NCBI GenBank assembly: GCA_010093485.1
Contig: MU001517.1
Location: forward strand, 242,588 to 306,587
Direction: 5' to 3'
DNA: 64,000 nt
Origin: Karstenula rhodostoma CBS 690.94
Lineage: Eukaryota > Ascomycota > Dothideomycetes > Pleosporales > Didymosphaeriaceae
Position numbers and translations under genes: made by a program
Notes under the pieces: generated by a model
What the model saw: only the letters and a program-made list of their open reading frames with translations
Told to the model about the DNA's origin: nothing
The model's database searches: none
In this document: in pieces, positions 39,392-53,059 of the stretch
How positions within the stretch are numbered: the stretch's first letter is position 1
How the letters are laid out: each line of letters starts with the position of its first letter

Positions 39392-42099
39392 TCTAATATC
39401 TAAATATATCTATCTACTCTATATATATACTACTATCTTTATTAAAAAGTCTATACTTTAAGATAATTAAATATTTAATTATCTAAAATAACTAGAGACT
39501 AGTACTATACTATTACCCTTTATAATTAGTTATATAGACCTATAGATTACTAGGGTAATATTAGTAGATTATCTACTTAATTATATTAAGAATATATTTA
39601 CCTTTTATTATATAGCTATAATTAATAAAAGAATAACCTATATAAATATAACTATTATAAAGGCCTATAGTTCTAGTCTTATAAAGATAATAAAGTAGGT
39701 AAGTAGAATCTATATTATAATAGTAAAAAGTATAGTAATAATCTCCTTTTCTTTAGAATAGACTATAAGTATTATACTTTATATATCCTTTAGAGTAAAG
39801 TTAATTATATATAGTAAGCTAGTTATATTACTAATTAGACTATTTATATATAGGATAGTAGTTATTATAGTAACCTATATTATATATAGCTCTCTACTAA
39901 TTATATTAAAACTTTTCTATATTATAGGGATAAGAATCTTAGTTATCTAAAGCTATTAAATTATTTAGGGTAAAAGTAGTATAAGAGATTACTTATTATT
40001 AAATATATTTATAAGTTATATATTATACTTATATATATATTTAACTAATATAATATATAGAGTCTACTAATACTTAGGGCTAGACTATAATTATTAGTAT
40101 ATAGTTTAATAATATAGATAATTAAACGGATAGTAAAGGTATATTACTTAATAAGGGTAGCTATAATAATAAAGAAAACGGGCTAGTAGATAGTAATAAT
40201 AATAAAGTATAAAGTAAGGTAACTAATATAGAAACTTAGATAGAGGTAATATATAAATAAAAAGGCGAAAATATATATAATAGTATCTATAAAAGGTATT
40301 ATATAGAATAAGTTAGTTAATAAATTAAAAACTTTAAAATAGGTTAATAAAATAAAGACTTTAAGATATAAATAGATAATAAAAGGTATATAAACTAAAT
40401 AATATATTTCTAGCTAACTTAAATAAGAAGTTAATAATAAGGAGAATAAGTTAGCGGGCTATCTAAAGTATAAAAAGAGCTTAAATACCCTATAATTATT
40501 TATCTCGCGCTTACTATATAGAGTTATAATAAATAGTTATATATATTTAAAGTAGTAGTAGACTAAGATATAGAAATAGTATAAATATTTTAGAACTTAT
40601 TTTAATAATAATATTCTACTTTTTCTAGTAATTTACTATCTTTAATTATAAGCTATATTTATCTAAAGCTTTTAGTAGTATAAATAAAATAAAGGGACTT
40701 TACTCTAGAGTTATATATATAATATATTTACTATTTTTAAATAATATTTACTACTATAGAAGATATATAGCTATAATTTTAAAATCTATAAATTATAAAA
40801 GGTAGAAGAAATATATACTATCTATAGAATAGAATCCTCCCCTTAATAGATTAAAACTATAAGCTTATTATTACTATAGGTCTTTTACCTCTATACTAGA
40901 ATAGTAACCTATACTATAAATTAGTCCTTTTACTTTATAATTACTCTATACTACTAATTTCTAACCTTATTATTAAAATTATTAACTTAGGCTATATAGT
41001 TATATTACTAGTTATAATAGTATATATATTTACTCCCCTCTAAATATATAATATATTTCTCTATCTATTAAAAGTACTATTTAATATATTAAATTAGTTA
41101 ATATATAATAATATCTTTAATTATATCTATTAATATACTAAAGTCTACGAGCTTTTTATAATTATTATACTAGATACCCTATAGGTATAATAGGTAAATA
41201 ATCTACTAAGCCTATTTAGTATATAATTAGAAATATTTTACTATTTTATTAGTAAAGTTTATTATTTATATTAAAAAGATTAGTAGTAATATTTTAAGTA
41301 ATATAAGGACCTACTTTAGAATTATTAGTAAAAACTAATTTAATATATATATTATCTTAAGGAACTTAATAGTATTTATAGTATCTTATAGATAAATATT
41401 AATAAGTTAAATATAAAAAGGATAGTAAATAAATAGTAAGTACTACTAAACTATCTCTAGTTCTATAGTCTACTATAATAACTAGTAGCTTATACTTTTT
41501 TTAACTCTAGAATTACTAGCTTAATAGGTTACTAGAGTAGTAATATATATCTAGATAATATAAATAAGTTATTTCTCTACTTTAGTATACTTTATTAATA
41601 AGAAATTATACCTAATTAGTAGTCTATTAATTTATACTAATAAATTTATTTTTATAGTATTTTATTATTAGGGGACTAGCTAAATATTATAGGTCTCTTA
41701 CTATTCTTTATCTCTTAACTATATAGTTATTATTTTTATATTTTCTACTTATTAAGATAGTAGTAAAAAGGGTTACTACTTCTATAACTAATTAGGGAGA
41801 TAGATAGTATAAGGGAGAAATTATAAATAATAAAGATCTAATATAATAATCTATATATTATATATAATAAATTAATAAGTTTAGAAATACTTCTTTAATT
41901 TCTATACTATATCTATAAATTATTTTACTCTATTAGTTTTTATTCTATAGTAGTTAAGCTATATTAAAATAGTTAAGATAATAATAATTCTAGAACTATA
42001 ATTATATATAACTTATTTTACCTATTACTAATACCTCTTTTTTATAAATACCTCTCTATTATCTTTTATCTAGGGATCCCTATATATTATATATTATAT

Positions 42100-43715
42100 A
42101 TATACTATAAAATTATACCTATTCTCTAGATTTTCCTATAATAATTACTAAGGAGATATTTAAGCTACTAAATATACTATAAAATATAGCTATAAAAAAT
42201 AAATCTATAAATAACTTAGTTTTAAATTAAATAAAACTTAGTTATCTAGCTTTATCTCCTAGATATATATATATAAATAAGTAAGTAAATAAATATATTA
42301 TTAAATAAAAAGTAAAATACTAAAGAAAGATTTCCTTAAATATTTATATATATAGGTATATTCTAGGTAAGTAGTATATTTTATTAATTAGAAAAGAAAT
42401 ATTTATATAATTCTATAGAGGCTAGTATAGATAATAACTATATAACTAAATATACTTATCTAGAATAGTAAAACCTAGCTAATCTTTTAGTAAAAAAATT
42501 AGTTACCCTTTATAGCTCTAAAATAGAGGTATTTTATAGGAGATTTAATATTATTAGCTATATATATAAAAGCTATATTAATTTTATATTTAGTTCTATC
42601 TATTATAGCCCTAGTACTTAGAGTTTTAAAAAATATTATATCTAGTATTTTAGTAATAGAACTTCTAAAATAAATAGAGGTCTTTTTAATATAAATATTA
42701 TAGGTAGGCTTTAGTATTCTAATAACTATAGTTAGTAGAATAATTTTACTATAGATAAATCCTTTTATAGGTAATAGAACTATATCCTTTTTAATTTACT
42801 CCTAGTTACTAGTAAGAACTTTAGTAAAAGCTATTTACTATAATAGCTTATTAGCCTAATAAAGGTAATTAGTAAGGCTATCTAAGGGGTATTTAAGAAA
42901 TAAAAATAAAATATTTTAGCTATACTATATATTAAATATCTTTCTATTAGCCTTATAATTATATTTATATAAAATAATAATTAGTAGCTATTTTAGTATA
43001 GTAATTATATATAGATTACTAAGGGAAATACTAGTAGGGGAAGATAAAGAAAATAACTAGGAGTCTAGAGAATAATATTAAAGTAAGATTAAAGTAAAGA
43101 TATTAAGGGTAGATAACTAGAGTAGATCTATAGTAGGAGATAGTACTAGTATTATAGTAATTTTAAAATTAAAGTTAGAATAAATATATAGTATATAGTT
43201 ACTAAATATAACCTTTATTAGTATAGTTAAAATTATTATATATTCTAGACTAAGTTTATATTTATTATTAATTAAGGTAGTTATTAAAAGCTCTTTAGAG
43301 CTCTTATTTATAAGAGTAAATAATTTTTAGATAGTATTAAAGACTAGCTTAAAGTATTTAGGCTCTACTTTATCTAAAAGTTATATAATATTAGTATATT
43401 TCTTACTAAATTTTATACTCTTCTAAGTACTCTTATAGACCTAGGCTATATTATAAATAATTAAGTCGCTTTTAATAGTCTTATTATATTTCTAATAAAT
43501 AATAGTCCCTAGGTATAATAGTATTTCTAAAAGAGGTATAGTCTATATAATATTTCTTATATACTAAAGTATTTTAACTACTTTATTTAAAATAGAAATA
43601 ATAGTAATAATAATAAATTCTATAGTAGTATTAGTTATAAAGTTTAATAAAAAGTATAAATAAATATAGGCTAGTAATAATATTTTATATAATACTTAGA
43701 ATAGATTATAAAATA
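42100..43715 (-). pseudogene. Long ghost frame of unknown family, uninterrupted in copy 2
   Basis: From about 43715 to 42100 the minus strand keeps one protein-like frame for over 500 codons across the site that holds copia in copy 1. Readable runs include FNTI*KLFTLINKSSKELL, ITTLINNKYKLSLEYIIILT, then KDIVLLPIKGFIYSKIILLT and TSIYFRSSITKILDIIFFKT. In-frame stops are TAA and TAG only and less frequent than in the other frames I tried. I cannot see a Walker, DDE, RT or recombinase motif, so no function is offered. It probably encoded a protein of a repeated element. Confidence 0.5.
43276..43280 (+). other. Empty target site for the copia element
   Basis: A single ggtag stands between sequence homologous to the left flank (up to 11903) and right flank (from 20194) of the copia insertion. 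Confidence 0.85.
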
Positions 43716-45142
43716 GAAATATAGTATTTATTATTTATATATATATATATAGGGAGTTAGTACTACTATTTAAACTATTATTATATAGTAAGTATTTTAC
43801 TAAATTAGTTCTTAATAAGATATATACTATAGTATAATTTTTATAAGCCTTAGCTACTTAAAGTAATAAAAAGGTAGTAGGCTACTCTAAAATATATAAA
43901 TACTTAAAGTATAATAAAAAATAATATAGAATAGTTAAAATATTTTCTAAATAAATACTAATATAATTACTTATTTATAAGATAACTATATAAGCTTAGT
44001 AATTCTATTAAATATATTAAGGGCCCTCTCTATCCTCTACCCCTATTTTATAAGTAACTCCTATTTATATAATTACCTTAAAGTATACCTTATTTAATAT
44101 CTTAATTAGCCTCTCCTAGCTTCTACTATAAGTTAACTCCTATTCTTACTAATCTAGCCCTATTTTTACTAAAATTACCTAATACCCTATATAAGTTCTA
44201 TTTTTTATTACTTTTCTAAAGTTTACTAACTAGAGCCTACTATAATAATAGTAAATTTAAGTAGATAAAGTATCTTATATTATATATTTTCTAGAGTAAT
44301 AGTATAGTATATTATATATACTATTAGTCCCCTTACTATAGTATATAGTACCTTTTACTTAATTACTTTAAATAACTTTAGAGACTTTTCTATACTATTT
44401 ACCTATAGTATTATAAATATAGAAAGTAAAGTTATTTACTCTCTAGTCTATAATATATTTAATATAGGGTAAAATATACTATATAATTCTAGAGTTTAGT
44501 ATATTATTATAAATATATTCTAATAACTTATACTAGCTATAATAAGTATACTAGCTTTTATTATCTAGATAGTCTCCTCTAGTTTTAGATATACCTTTAA
44601 TACTACTAGTATAACTTAGTACTACTATATAAGCGTCCTATAATATATATACTTTCTATTCCTTAAAAATCTAAATAAAACTAAAAGCTAAATAGAAAAT
44701 AAAGTTTAAAAATATAGCCTTATAGAGTATAATATATAAATAGTCCTATATAAGTAATAGTAACTAAAAATTAATATAGGCTTAAAATATACCTATAAAT
44801 ATAAGATAATTAATAATAACTATAATATTATACTTCTAAATAAGAAGAATAAGACTATATACTAAATAGAGGCTACTAATAGAAATATTATTATAAGTAG
44901 TATTATAGAGAATATAAAAGGTAAACTAGAGGTTCTATTTAGTTTCTAATTATTAGTAAAAAAGTCTAAATATAAAAGGGAGTATTCTAAAAATAGTAAA
45001 AATAAAAACCCCCCTAAATAAATATATATTAAATAAGAAGGTAAAACTAATATAAGAATATTAAATAGAAAGGTAAATAATATTATAGGTAGTATATCTA
45101 AGGTAGGGCCTAATAGTATAGCCTTATATAGATATATAGATA

Positions 45143-45650
45143 TTACTAGCCAGGGCCTATAGTATAATAAGTAGAGTAAGTATATATTTAGTAACCCTCT
45201 AGTCTATTACTACTATAAGAGATATAAAAAATAATAAAGAAATTACTATAAACTACCTATATAATAAAAAGAAGTATAGTAGGTATAGTATATTATATAC
45301 TTAGAATATAGACTTAATTTAGAAAAGGAGGAGGGATTAGTTTATAGTACTAAATAGAGTATTTAATAGAGGAATAGATAATATAGAAATTATATATATA
45401 ATATATAACTAATTTTTAAAAATAATATAAAACTTATTTTAGCCTTACTAATAATCTAATATAGTCTACTTTATTAAAATAATAATATATTAAAGGTCTT
45501 ATTACTTTATTAGAGGTATAGTTATATATACCTTATACTATTATACTAGTATTTTAGATAATATATTATATATAAGGGGTAAGAGTAATAGTAATACTAT
45601 TTTAGCTTACTACTATCTACCTTATAGTATAACTAGAGAACTATAAAAAT
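45143..45650 (+). pseudogene. Possible ghost frame with a Tyr/Lys-rich, perhaps former Cys-rich, stretch
   Basis: The plus-strand frame from 45143 reads DITSQGL*YNK, then NPLVYYYYKRYKK**RNYYKL, then YRLNLEKEEGLVYSTK. Under RIP, Cys and His codons become Tyr, so the clustered Tyr residues could be a former zinc-binding motif. This is inference from codon decay only. Stops become dense after about 45400. Confidence 0.3.
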
Positions 45651-48600
45651 AGATTATATATAAAATATACTAGATATTAGTAGTTAATATATATAATAAA
45701 GACTACTATTAATTATACCTTAAGTCTTTTACTATTATTAGAAAAAGTAGTAAGGTTTTTTATTTCTCTATTTATATATAGTATAAGCTAGACTATATTA
45801 GAACTTATTATTATTTAGTATAAAATACTATAGTTTACTTATTCTAGATTTACTAAGTATAAGGCTATAAAGTATTTTAGGTATATAGAGGCTTTATAAT
45901 ATAGTATAATACTTAGTTCTAGTTATATTAATATTATATATTCCCCTATTATCTATATTATTTATATACTTAGCCCTATAGATATTAAATAGGATAAAAT
46001 AACCTTTATTTTTAGTATTTACTAGACTAATCTTAATATATAGGTATTTCTAAGAAGACTTAAAGTTTATTAGTATAGAAGTTATAGTCTAGCTAGCCTT
46101 AATATACCCTAGAATAGTATTAATACTATCCTTAAATTTAATATAATAGGTAATACCTACTAATATAATATTATATACTATAAGCTTAGAAGTCTCTAAA
46201 ACTAGTAGTAACTTCTTATTATATAGTAATTCTATAGCCTTAATAATAATTATACTATCTTTAGTATATTCTAGTAGGTTATATATAGCTTCTTATATAA
46301 TAGAATTATAGTTACTAATTAGAGTATAAGATTTACTACTTAAGGAAGGACTATTAATTATAATAATACTTATATAACTATTAGTAATATATTTAATATA
46401 TAGTTAAAATACTATAGTAACCTTAATATTACTTACTAAGTTAAAGATATAATTAAAGTAGAAATTAAAATACTTATTATTTAGGTTTAGAAAACTAACT
46501 TAATTTACCTTATTACTTACTACTAGCTTAGAGGAACTATAGTTACTAAAATTAGAAATAAGTATATAGTTACTAATTTATAGGAATCTTTATAGATAGT
46601 TATCCTATAGTCTACTAAGTATATTCCCTAATACCTTAAGCTATTATATAAAAGCTTCTTCTAAGGCCCTAAACTTTTTAATTTAAACTTTAATACTCTA
46701 TATATTAGTCTATATCTAGATAAAATTCTTTTAAAAACTCTTTATCTTTTTATTAAACTTATTAATAAAAATATTATACTTATTAACTATATTATTAAGT
46801 ACCTCTATAATAGTTACTTTAATATTAGTCTCTATCTTAAGATTATTATATTCCTTAATAAGCTTATAGATTAAAAGATTATACTTCTAAAACTTAGTAT
46901 TAAGTTTAGTCTTTTTAATCTTAAGTCTAGCCTTATTAGTTTTAAAAATTTTAATTAACTACTTACTTTATTTATATAGGGCTATAATTACTACTTAGAT
47001 ATTAGCCTTCTTTTATTTATAGTTTTTTTTATTAAATATTTTCTATATATTAATAAGGTCTTTCTATATTAGTCTAGCTAGTTTTACTATAACTAAAGAA
47101 CTCTTTAGTAGTACTAGCTTTTATATATATAAATATTCCTGGTCTCTATTAAACTTAGTAATATATCTAAGTATAAAAATAAATAAAATTATTTAGTACT
47201 TATTTATAAATCTCTTAAATATTTTAAAGAGTCTATTAAATTATTTACTAATAGTTAAATAATTATATATTTTACTTAAATATAATAGAGAATTTATTAT
47301 AAATTTTAATATTAGTAACTTCTATTATAATAGTAGTAGAAGATAATCTAGATAAAATAAACTTATAGGGTACTTATATAAAACTAAGAGCTATAGTATT
47401 AGTATAAACTAGTTAATTTTTATTTAAATATAATTTTAAATAGACCTAGCTAGGATTATATATTATATATTTTACTACTTAATAAAAGGTTTTATACTTC
47501 TAAGCTATATCTATAAATAGACTAAGCCTTTCTATTAAAAATTTAAGTAGTATACCTATAAAGGAAAGGTATATATAGATTATTTTATATATATAAATAA
47601 TATCTATAATATAGGTTATTAGCTATATACTCTATAGAAGAGGTTATAATAATAGAAAAAGGAACTTAGTAAAACTACTTTATATACTATCTAGATTACT
47701 ACTATTACCTAAGCTTCCTTTACTAAAAAGGGAAGAAATTTTATTAAAATTAGAGTTTAGTAGCTTTTTAAGTTTAGTAGTCTTTTATCCCTTTACTTAT
47801 ATAGTCTTTCTAATCTCTCTAAGTTTAATTTCTTATAGTATTTTATATATAATAGTTTCCTATTCCTTTATACCTACTAAACCCCTATATCTCTTAAGCT
47901 TAAAAACTAGTTACTTTTTAAGTATAGTAATCTCTATTTCCTTTATATATATTTTTACCCTATACTCTTTAAATATTATATTTCTAGTATTAAACTACTT
48001 TTTAAATATAATAATCTCCTCTTTCTTTATATATATCTTTATTCTATACTTTCTAAGTATTATATCCTTAGTATTAAATTATTTTTAAAGCTTAGTAATA
48101 TTATTATTCCTTATATATACTTTTATATTATATATTAGAAAAAGTATTATTATAATACTATACTAGTAGAGAGTTTAGATATTACTAGGGAAATTCTTAT
48201 TAATACTATTAATAGTAACTATAAAAATACCTAGTTATACTATACTTAAAATATAGTATCTACTTATAAGACCCTATATTACTAGATTAAAAATAAAACT
48301 AAAAATAGTACTAAAGAGGGCCTAAATTATAAATTCTAGTATTATAATATTATAGTATAGAAATATACTTATAAATAGAGAGGAAGTTATAAGGATATTT
48401 CTAGAGTAACTAGCTATACTAATTATAATATTAAAATTAAGAATAGTAGGGATTATAAGCTATTAGAGGATAAGGCTAGAAATACTATTAAATTTTTAAT
48501 TAGTAATTAGCTTCTCTAGTAATAAACCTATTATATAAAAGAAGTTTATTATAATAGTCTAGAAACTAGCTATAGTTAATAAGGTAGAATAATAAATAAA

Positions 48601-49207
48601 ACCTTATATAGATACTAATATATTAATTACTAGTTAGTAGTAAGGGAAGGAAGTAGTTATATTAATTCTAATATATTACTACTAGCTAATATATACCTAG
48701 AAAAATAGGTAGAAAAAATCTTAAGAAGGGATATTTATAGTATATTATAGTGCCTAAACTTTAAGATATAGTCTATTACTATAAGTAGTAGTATAAAATA
48801 AAATTAGATATATTATAAAATTATAGTATATATTAGAGAAATAAATAAATAAATATATATTAATTTATAATTACTACTAAAGTATATATATAGCTACCCT
48901 ATTAGAAATAATTAGAATAATATATAAGTTTTAAACTAAGTCCCTTTTAATAGCTAAATAATATAACACGTATATATTAACTAATATAGTAAATAAGTAT
49001 TAAAAAGTATAAAAATATAAATTAAGAAAACCCCCTAAATAGAAAAAGATAACTAGAAAGAGTCTAAAAGTTATTATAAGTATATAAGTTATTAGAATAT
49101 ATATAAAATAGAGTATAAAAATAGAGCTAAACTAGACTTCTAATATCTAGTTTAGCTATAAGGCCCTTAGTATAGAATTCTACTAATCTTTCTCTATAGT
49201 TATAACC

Positions 49208-49238
<31 letters not shown>
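49208..49238 (+). repeat. (TTA)n microsatellite, copy 2
   Basis: About ten units. It is the counterpart of 26122-26149. Confidence 0.8.
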
Positions 49239-49293
49239 CCTCTTTATCCTTATTATTAATAATAAATTCTCTAAGTATTAGGTTATTATTATA

Positions 49294-49332
49294 CTTCTTT
49301 TTCTCCTTTTTTTTCTCTTTCTCCTTCTTTTT
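49294..49332 (+). repeat. Pyrimidine tract, copy 2
   Basis: A C/T-only tract with more C retained than its copy 1 counterpart at 26205-26255. Confidence 0.7.
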
Positions 49333-50889
49333 ATCTATATATTACTTATGGTCGCTATTATATAAAGTCTCTCTATTACTAAAATTATCTTTTTTATTAA
49401 TTTTATAATTATTAGTAATAGTCTAGATTAGGTAATTAGTAGTATATATTACTATAAAGGGTCTAGATAAATAAGTATTTAGAAGTATATTAAGGAAAAT
49501 AGTAATCTTACTTTTAAAGAGGATATTAAAGGGCCCTATATAGAGTAGAATTCTAAAGTAATATACTTTATCTACTTCTACTATAACTAATAAATAGTTT
49601 ATATAGTAATTAAGAATATTTATACCCCCTAGTACTATATTAATACTATTAATAAAGATATTAATCTTTCTAATTATTATATTTATACTAATACTAATAC
49701 TATTATAGCTAGTATTCTTAATTATAAAATTATAAAAAACTAAATCTATAGTAAATAGAAATTAAATAAAAGTTATATTAAATTCTATAATAATAATATT
49801 ATTAGTTTTATTATTACTAAAGAATAGTTTATATTCTCCTCTTAGGTAGATAGAATTAAATATAATAACTAGACTATCTAGATAATAATACTTTTTAATT
49901 ATCTTTTTTAGTAGTAACTTTAAGGTTATAATAGTATAGTAATACTTAAAGTTAGTTTAGAGTAATACTATAGAGAGGGTATCTACTATCTAGAAGAGTA
50001 GGACTACTATAATAAATATTTTAACTAGAATAAAAGTATAGGAGGTATATAGATAATAAAAAAATATAAAAAGTAAAGAATTAAATTTAAGAAATACTAA
50101 GTATAATAAAAAACTAAGAATACTATAAATAAAAAATAGGGGTAGCTTTCTAGATACTTAGACTATTTAGGGGTAATATATTATATTAAATAGAGCTATT
50201 AAAATATTTAGGTTTATATAGTTTTAGTAGATAATAATATTAAAAAATAAATAGTAAGTTATTTATCTCTAGACTACTAGAATAGTAGTAATTATAGTAA
50301 AACTAATATCCTATCTAGATCTAAATTAGTAAAATATTAAATTATATAGTAGGGTAACTAACCTATATAGAATATACTTTAAACTAAATAAATATTACCT
50401 TTTACTTATACTAATTTAAGATTCTAGTATTTATAAAAAGTAGATAAAGTATATATATATTAGCCTTATAAATTATATATTTTTCCCTCTTTTTAGTATT
50501 AGACTAGTTATTACTATCTAGATTAATATATATAGGTAATATACTATCTAGCTTAATATATCTATTATAGAGTTATAGGGGATATTTAATTAGCTATTAT
50601 TAGAGTTAGTATACTTTTTAGTCTATTAGAAGTTTATTATTATAGAGTATTAAACTAAGTCTATATATTTCTACTTTCTAGAGTAACTTTTTCTTTTAAG
50701 TATAAAAGGATTAATTAAAATTATACTATATATACTTAGTATAGTAGTCTAGCTATAAATATAAAATAGTAATTAACTCTATAATTTTATACTAAAATTT
50801 ACTATTTAAGAGGCTAGTATTAGAATATAAGGTAGAAACTATAGTATATACTAGATTAAGGTTATTAAGGTTCTATAGTATCTTAATTA

Positions 50890-51435
50890 AGGTATATATA
50901 AACCTATTATCTTAGAGAATATATTTAAGAATATTCTAAGCTTTACTAATATTATATATAACTTTAGTAGGGTAGTTATAGATATTTTTATCTATAATAA
51001 ATTATAACTATTTAATAAATAATAGTTATACTATAGTTTAATAATAATATTACTAAAGATATATAGTATATAGTATATAATAGGTAATAGATAATAATAA
51101 GGGGAACTATTATAAAATTTTACTAATATATTATACTACCTCTAAAGTAGTATAATATATACTACTATATATAAAATTAATATACTAGAATAATAATACT
51201 ATTAAGGGATCTATTATTAGACTTTATTTTTACCTAGACTTTCTACTAGGACTAACTCTAACTCTTTAAAAGTACTATTTAAAATAATATAGATAATAAA
51301 ATAATAATATAGAGGTTTAAAATAAATAAAATAATTACTATAGTATTAAATAAGATTATAGTCTTTTATAGCTAAGAATTCTTCTAGTATCTCCTAAATA
51401 GGGACTACCTTAAGAATAACTAGAATATAGTAAAT
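50890..51435 (-). pseudogene. Ghost frame of unknown family, copy 2
   Basis: On the minus strand from about 51435 the frame reads YILVILKVVPI*EILEEFLA, then FKELELVLVESLGKNKV, and later ITTLLKLYIILVKLRIFLNI. Stops are TAA and TAG. The frame probably extends beyond these limits on both sides. The family is not recognised, and no catalytic motif is visible. Confidence 0.4.
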
Positions 51436-53059
51436 TATAGTAAAAAGAACTAGTAGATAAAAAAGAAGAAGAAGAAGAGTAAAATACTAGTTTTCTAAAA
51501 TATTTTACTAGATAAGATAGTAAATATAATAAAATAAGTAGCCTAATACTAAAGTAAACTACTAATACTAATAAATACTATAAGTTAATATTTTCTATAA
51601 TAATATATATAGACTATATCTAGAGTAGTAAGACTTAGAAATAGTTTTATAAAATATTCTATTATATCTACTATCTATTTTATAATAGACTCCTTAATTT
51701 ACTAGTTTAAAAGTAGCTACTAATATACTATATCTAGTATACTAGTTATATCTTTTACTAAATATTTATAATAAAGTAGCCTTTTTTTATTATTTTATAT
51801 ACCTTAGTAGTATTTTATATAATAATAACTAGAGACCTAAATATACTATATAGCTATATAAAGAATAATAATATATAATTTATTTAAATATTTAAGTTAT
51901 AGGCTAAGGAGTAAAAAATAAATAACTTTTATTATATAGATATTTAAATATTCTATTTATAAATAGCTAAGCTATATATACTAAATTAGAGCTCTATTAT
52001 TACTATAGTAGAGCTATTATAGACTATCCCTAAATCTAATAATTATTTAAAACTTACTTAGTTATTAGATACTATAATAGATAATATAGGTAGAAATAAT
52101 TAATTAGGGCCTAAGTTAACTAGGGGCTCTATTAGGTCGTAAATAAAGAGGAAATAGATAGATATACTAAAGGGATAAAAGCTAATATAGAGTAAAAAGA
52201 CTATAAATAAAAGTTAAGGGTTAGAAGGGAATAAAAACTAATATTAGGAGTTACTAATAATTAAATTATTATTAGGCCTACTAGTATCTAATTATATAGC
52301 TAATAATAATTATATAATATATATAATTCTTATTTAACTATATAAATTTTATTAAACTATTATATAATAATATTTTATTTTTTTTCCTATATCTATATCT
52401 CTATAAACTCCCTATTTAGTTTTATTAATACTAAGAGCTGGCTTTTAATTAATATATTATATAGTTAAACTCCCTATTATTTACTATTAATATAGCTCCT
52501 TTCCCTACTTAACTATAATATATCTAATAGGCTCCTAATTAGATTATATACTACCCTCTAGGAGGGAAGGGAAGAAAAGGATAATTAGAAGTATAAAAAT
52601 ATTTTACTATTAGATAGATTATTAGACTAGCTAGGAGGTATATTAAAGATATTAAAAGTAGATATTAGTAAATCTATATATATATTTTAGTAGTAAGAAT
52701 ACTATATCTAATAATAAAATATTACTATTAAATAAAATTATAATTAATAGAATAAAATATAGCTTTTTACTTTACTTTATAGTTACTATTTAGATAACTA
52801 TATTAAAGTATTATTAAGTCTAATATACTTTCCTCTAGCTTAGTTTTAACTTCCCTCTCTACCTATACTATACTACCTTTTTACCTTAATTCTCTAATAA
52901 CTAGCCTCTATTATAGTAGAGAATACTATATAAAAATTTTACTTATAATTAATTATAAGCTAGATTCCTTTTACTTTTATAGTCTAGTAATAATCTATTT
53001 TATTAAGTAAGTCTATACCCTATAATAACTATCTTTATAAATAATCTAATACTATTATA

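Larger units (their letters stand above)
43716..50889. other. Central part of copy 2, mostly unreadable
   Basis: This is collinear with 20641-26614 and 27943-29119. Simple-sequence tracts lie at 49208-49238 and 49294-49332. A few CA/TG survivors occur (gccaggg near 45151, cctggtc near 47140, tatggtc near 49348). A weak plus-strand ghost frame is listed at 45143-45650. Nothing else is recognisable. Confidence 0.45.

Noticed and set aside
42550..42800. Helicase or P-loop ATPase in the ghost frame containing LLPIKGFIYSKIILLT
   Set aside because: The string is superficially like a Walker A region, but the Gly-Lys-Ser/Thr core does not fit even after allowing for RIP changes, so no ATPase is called.
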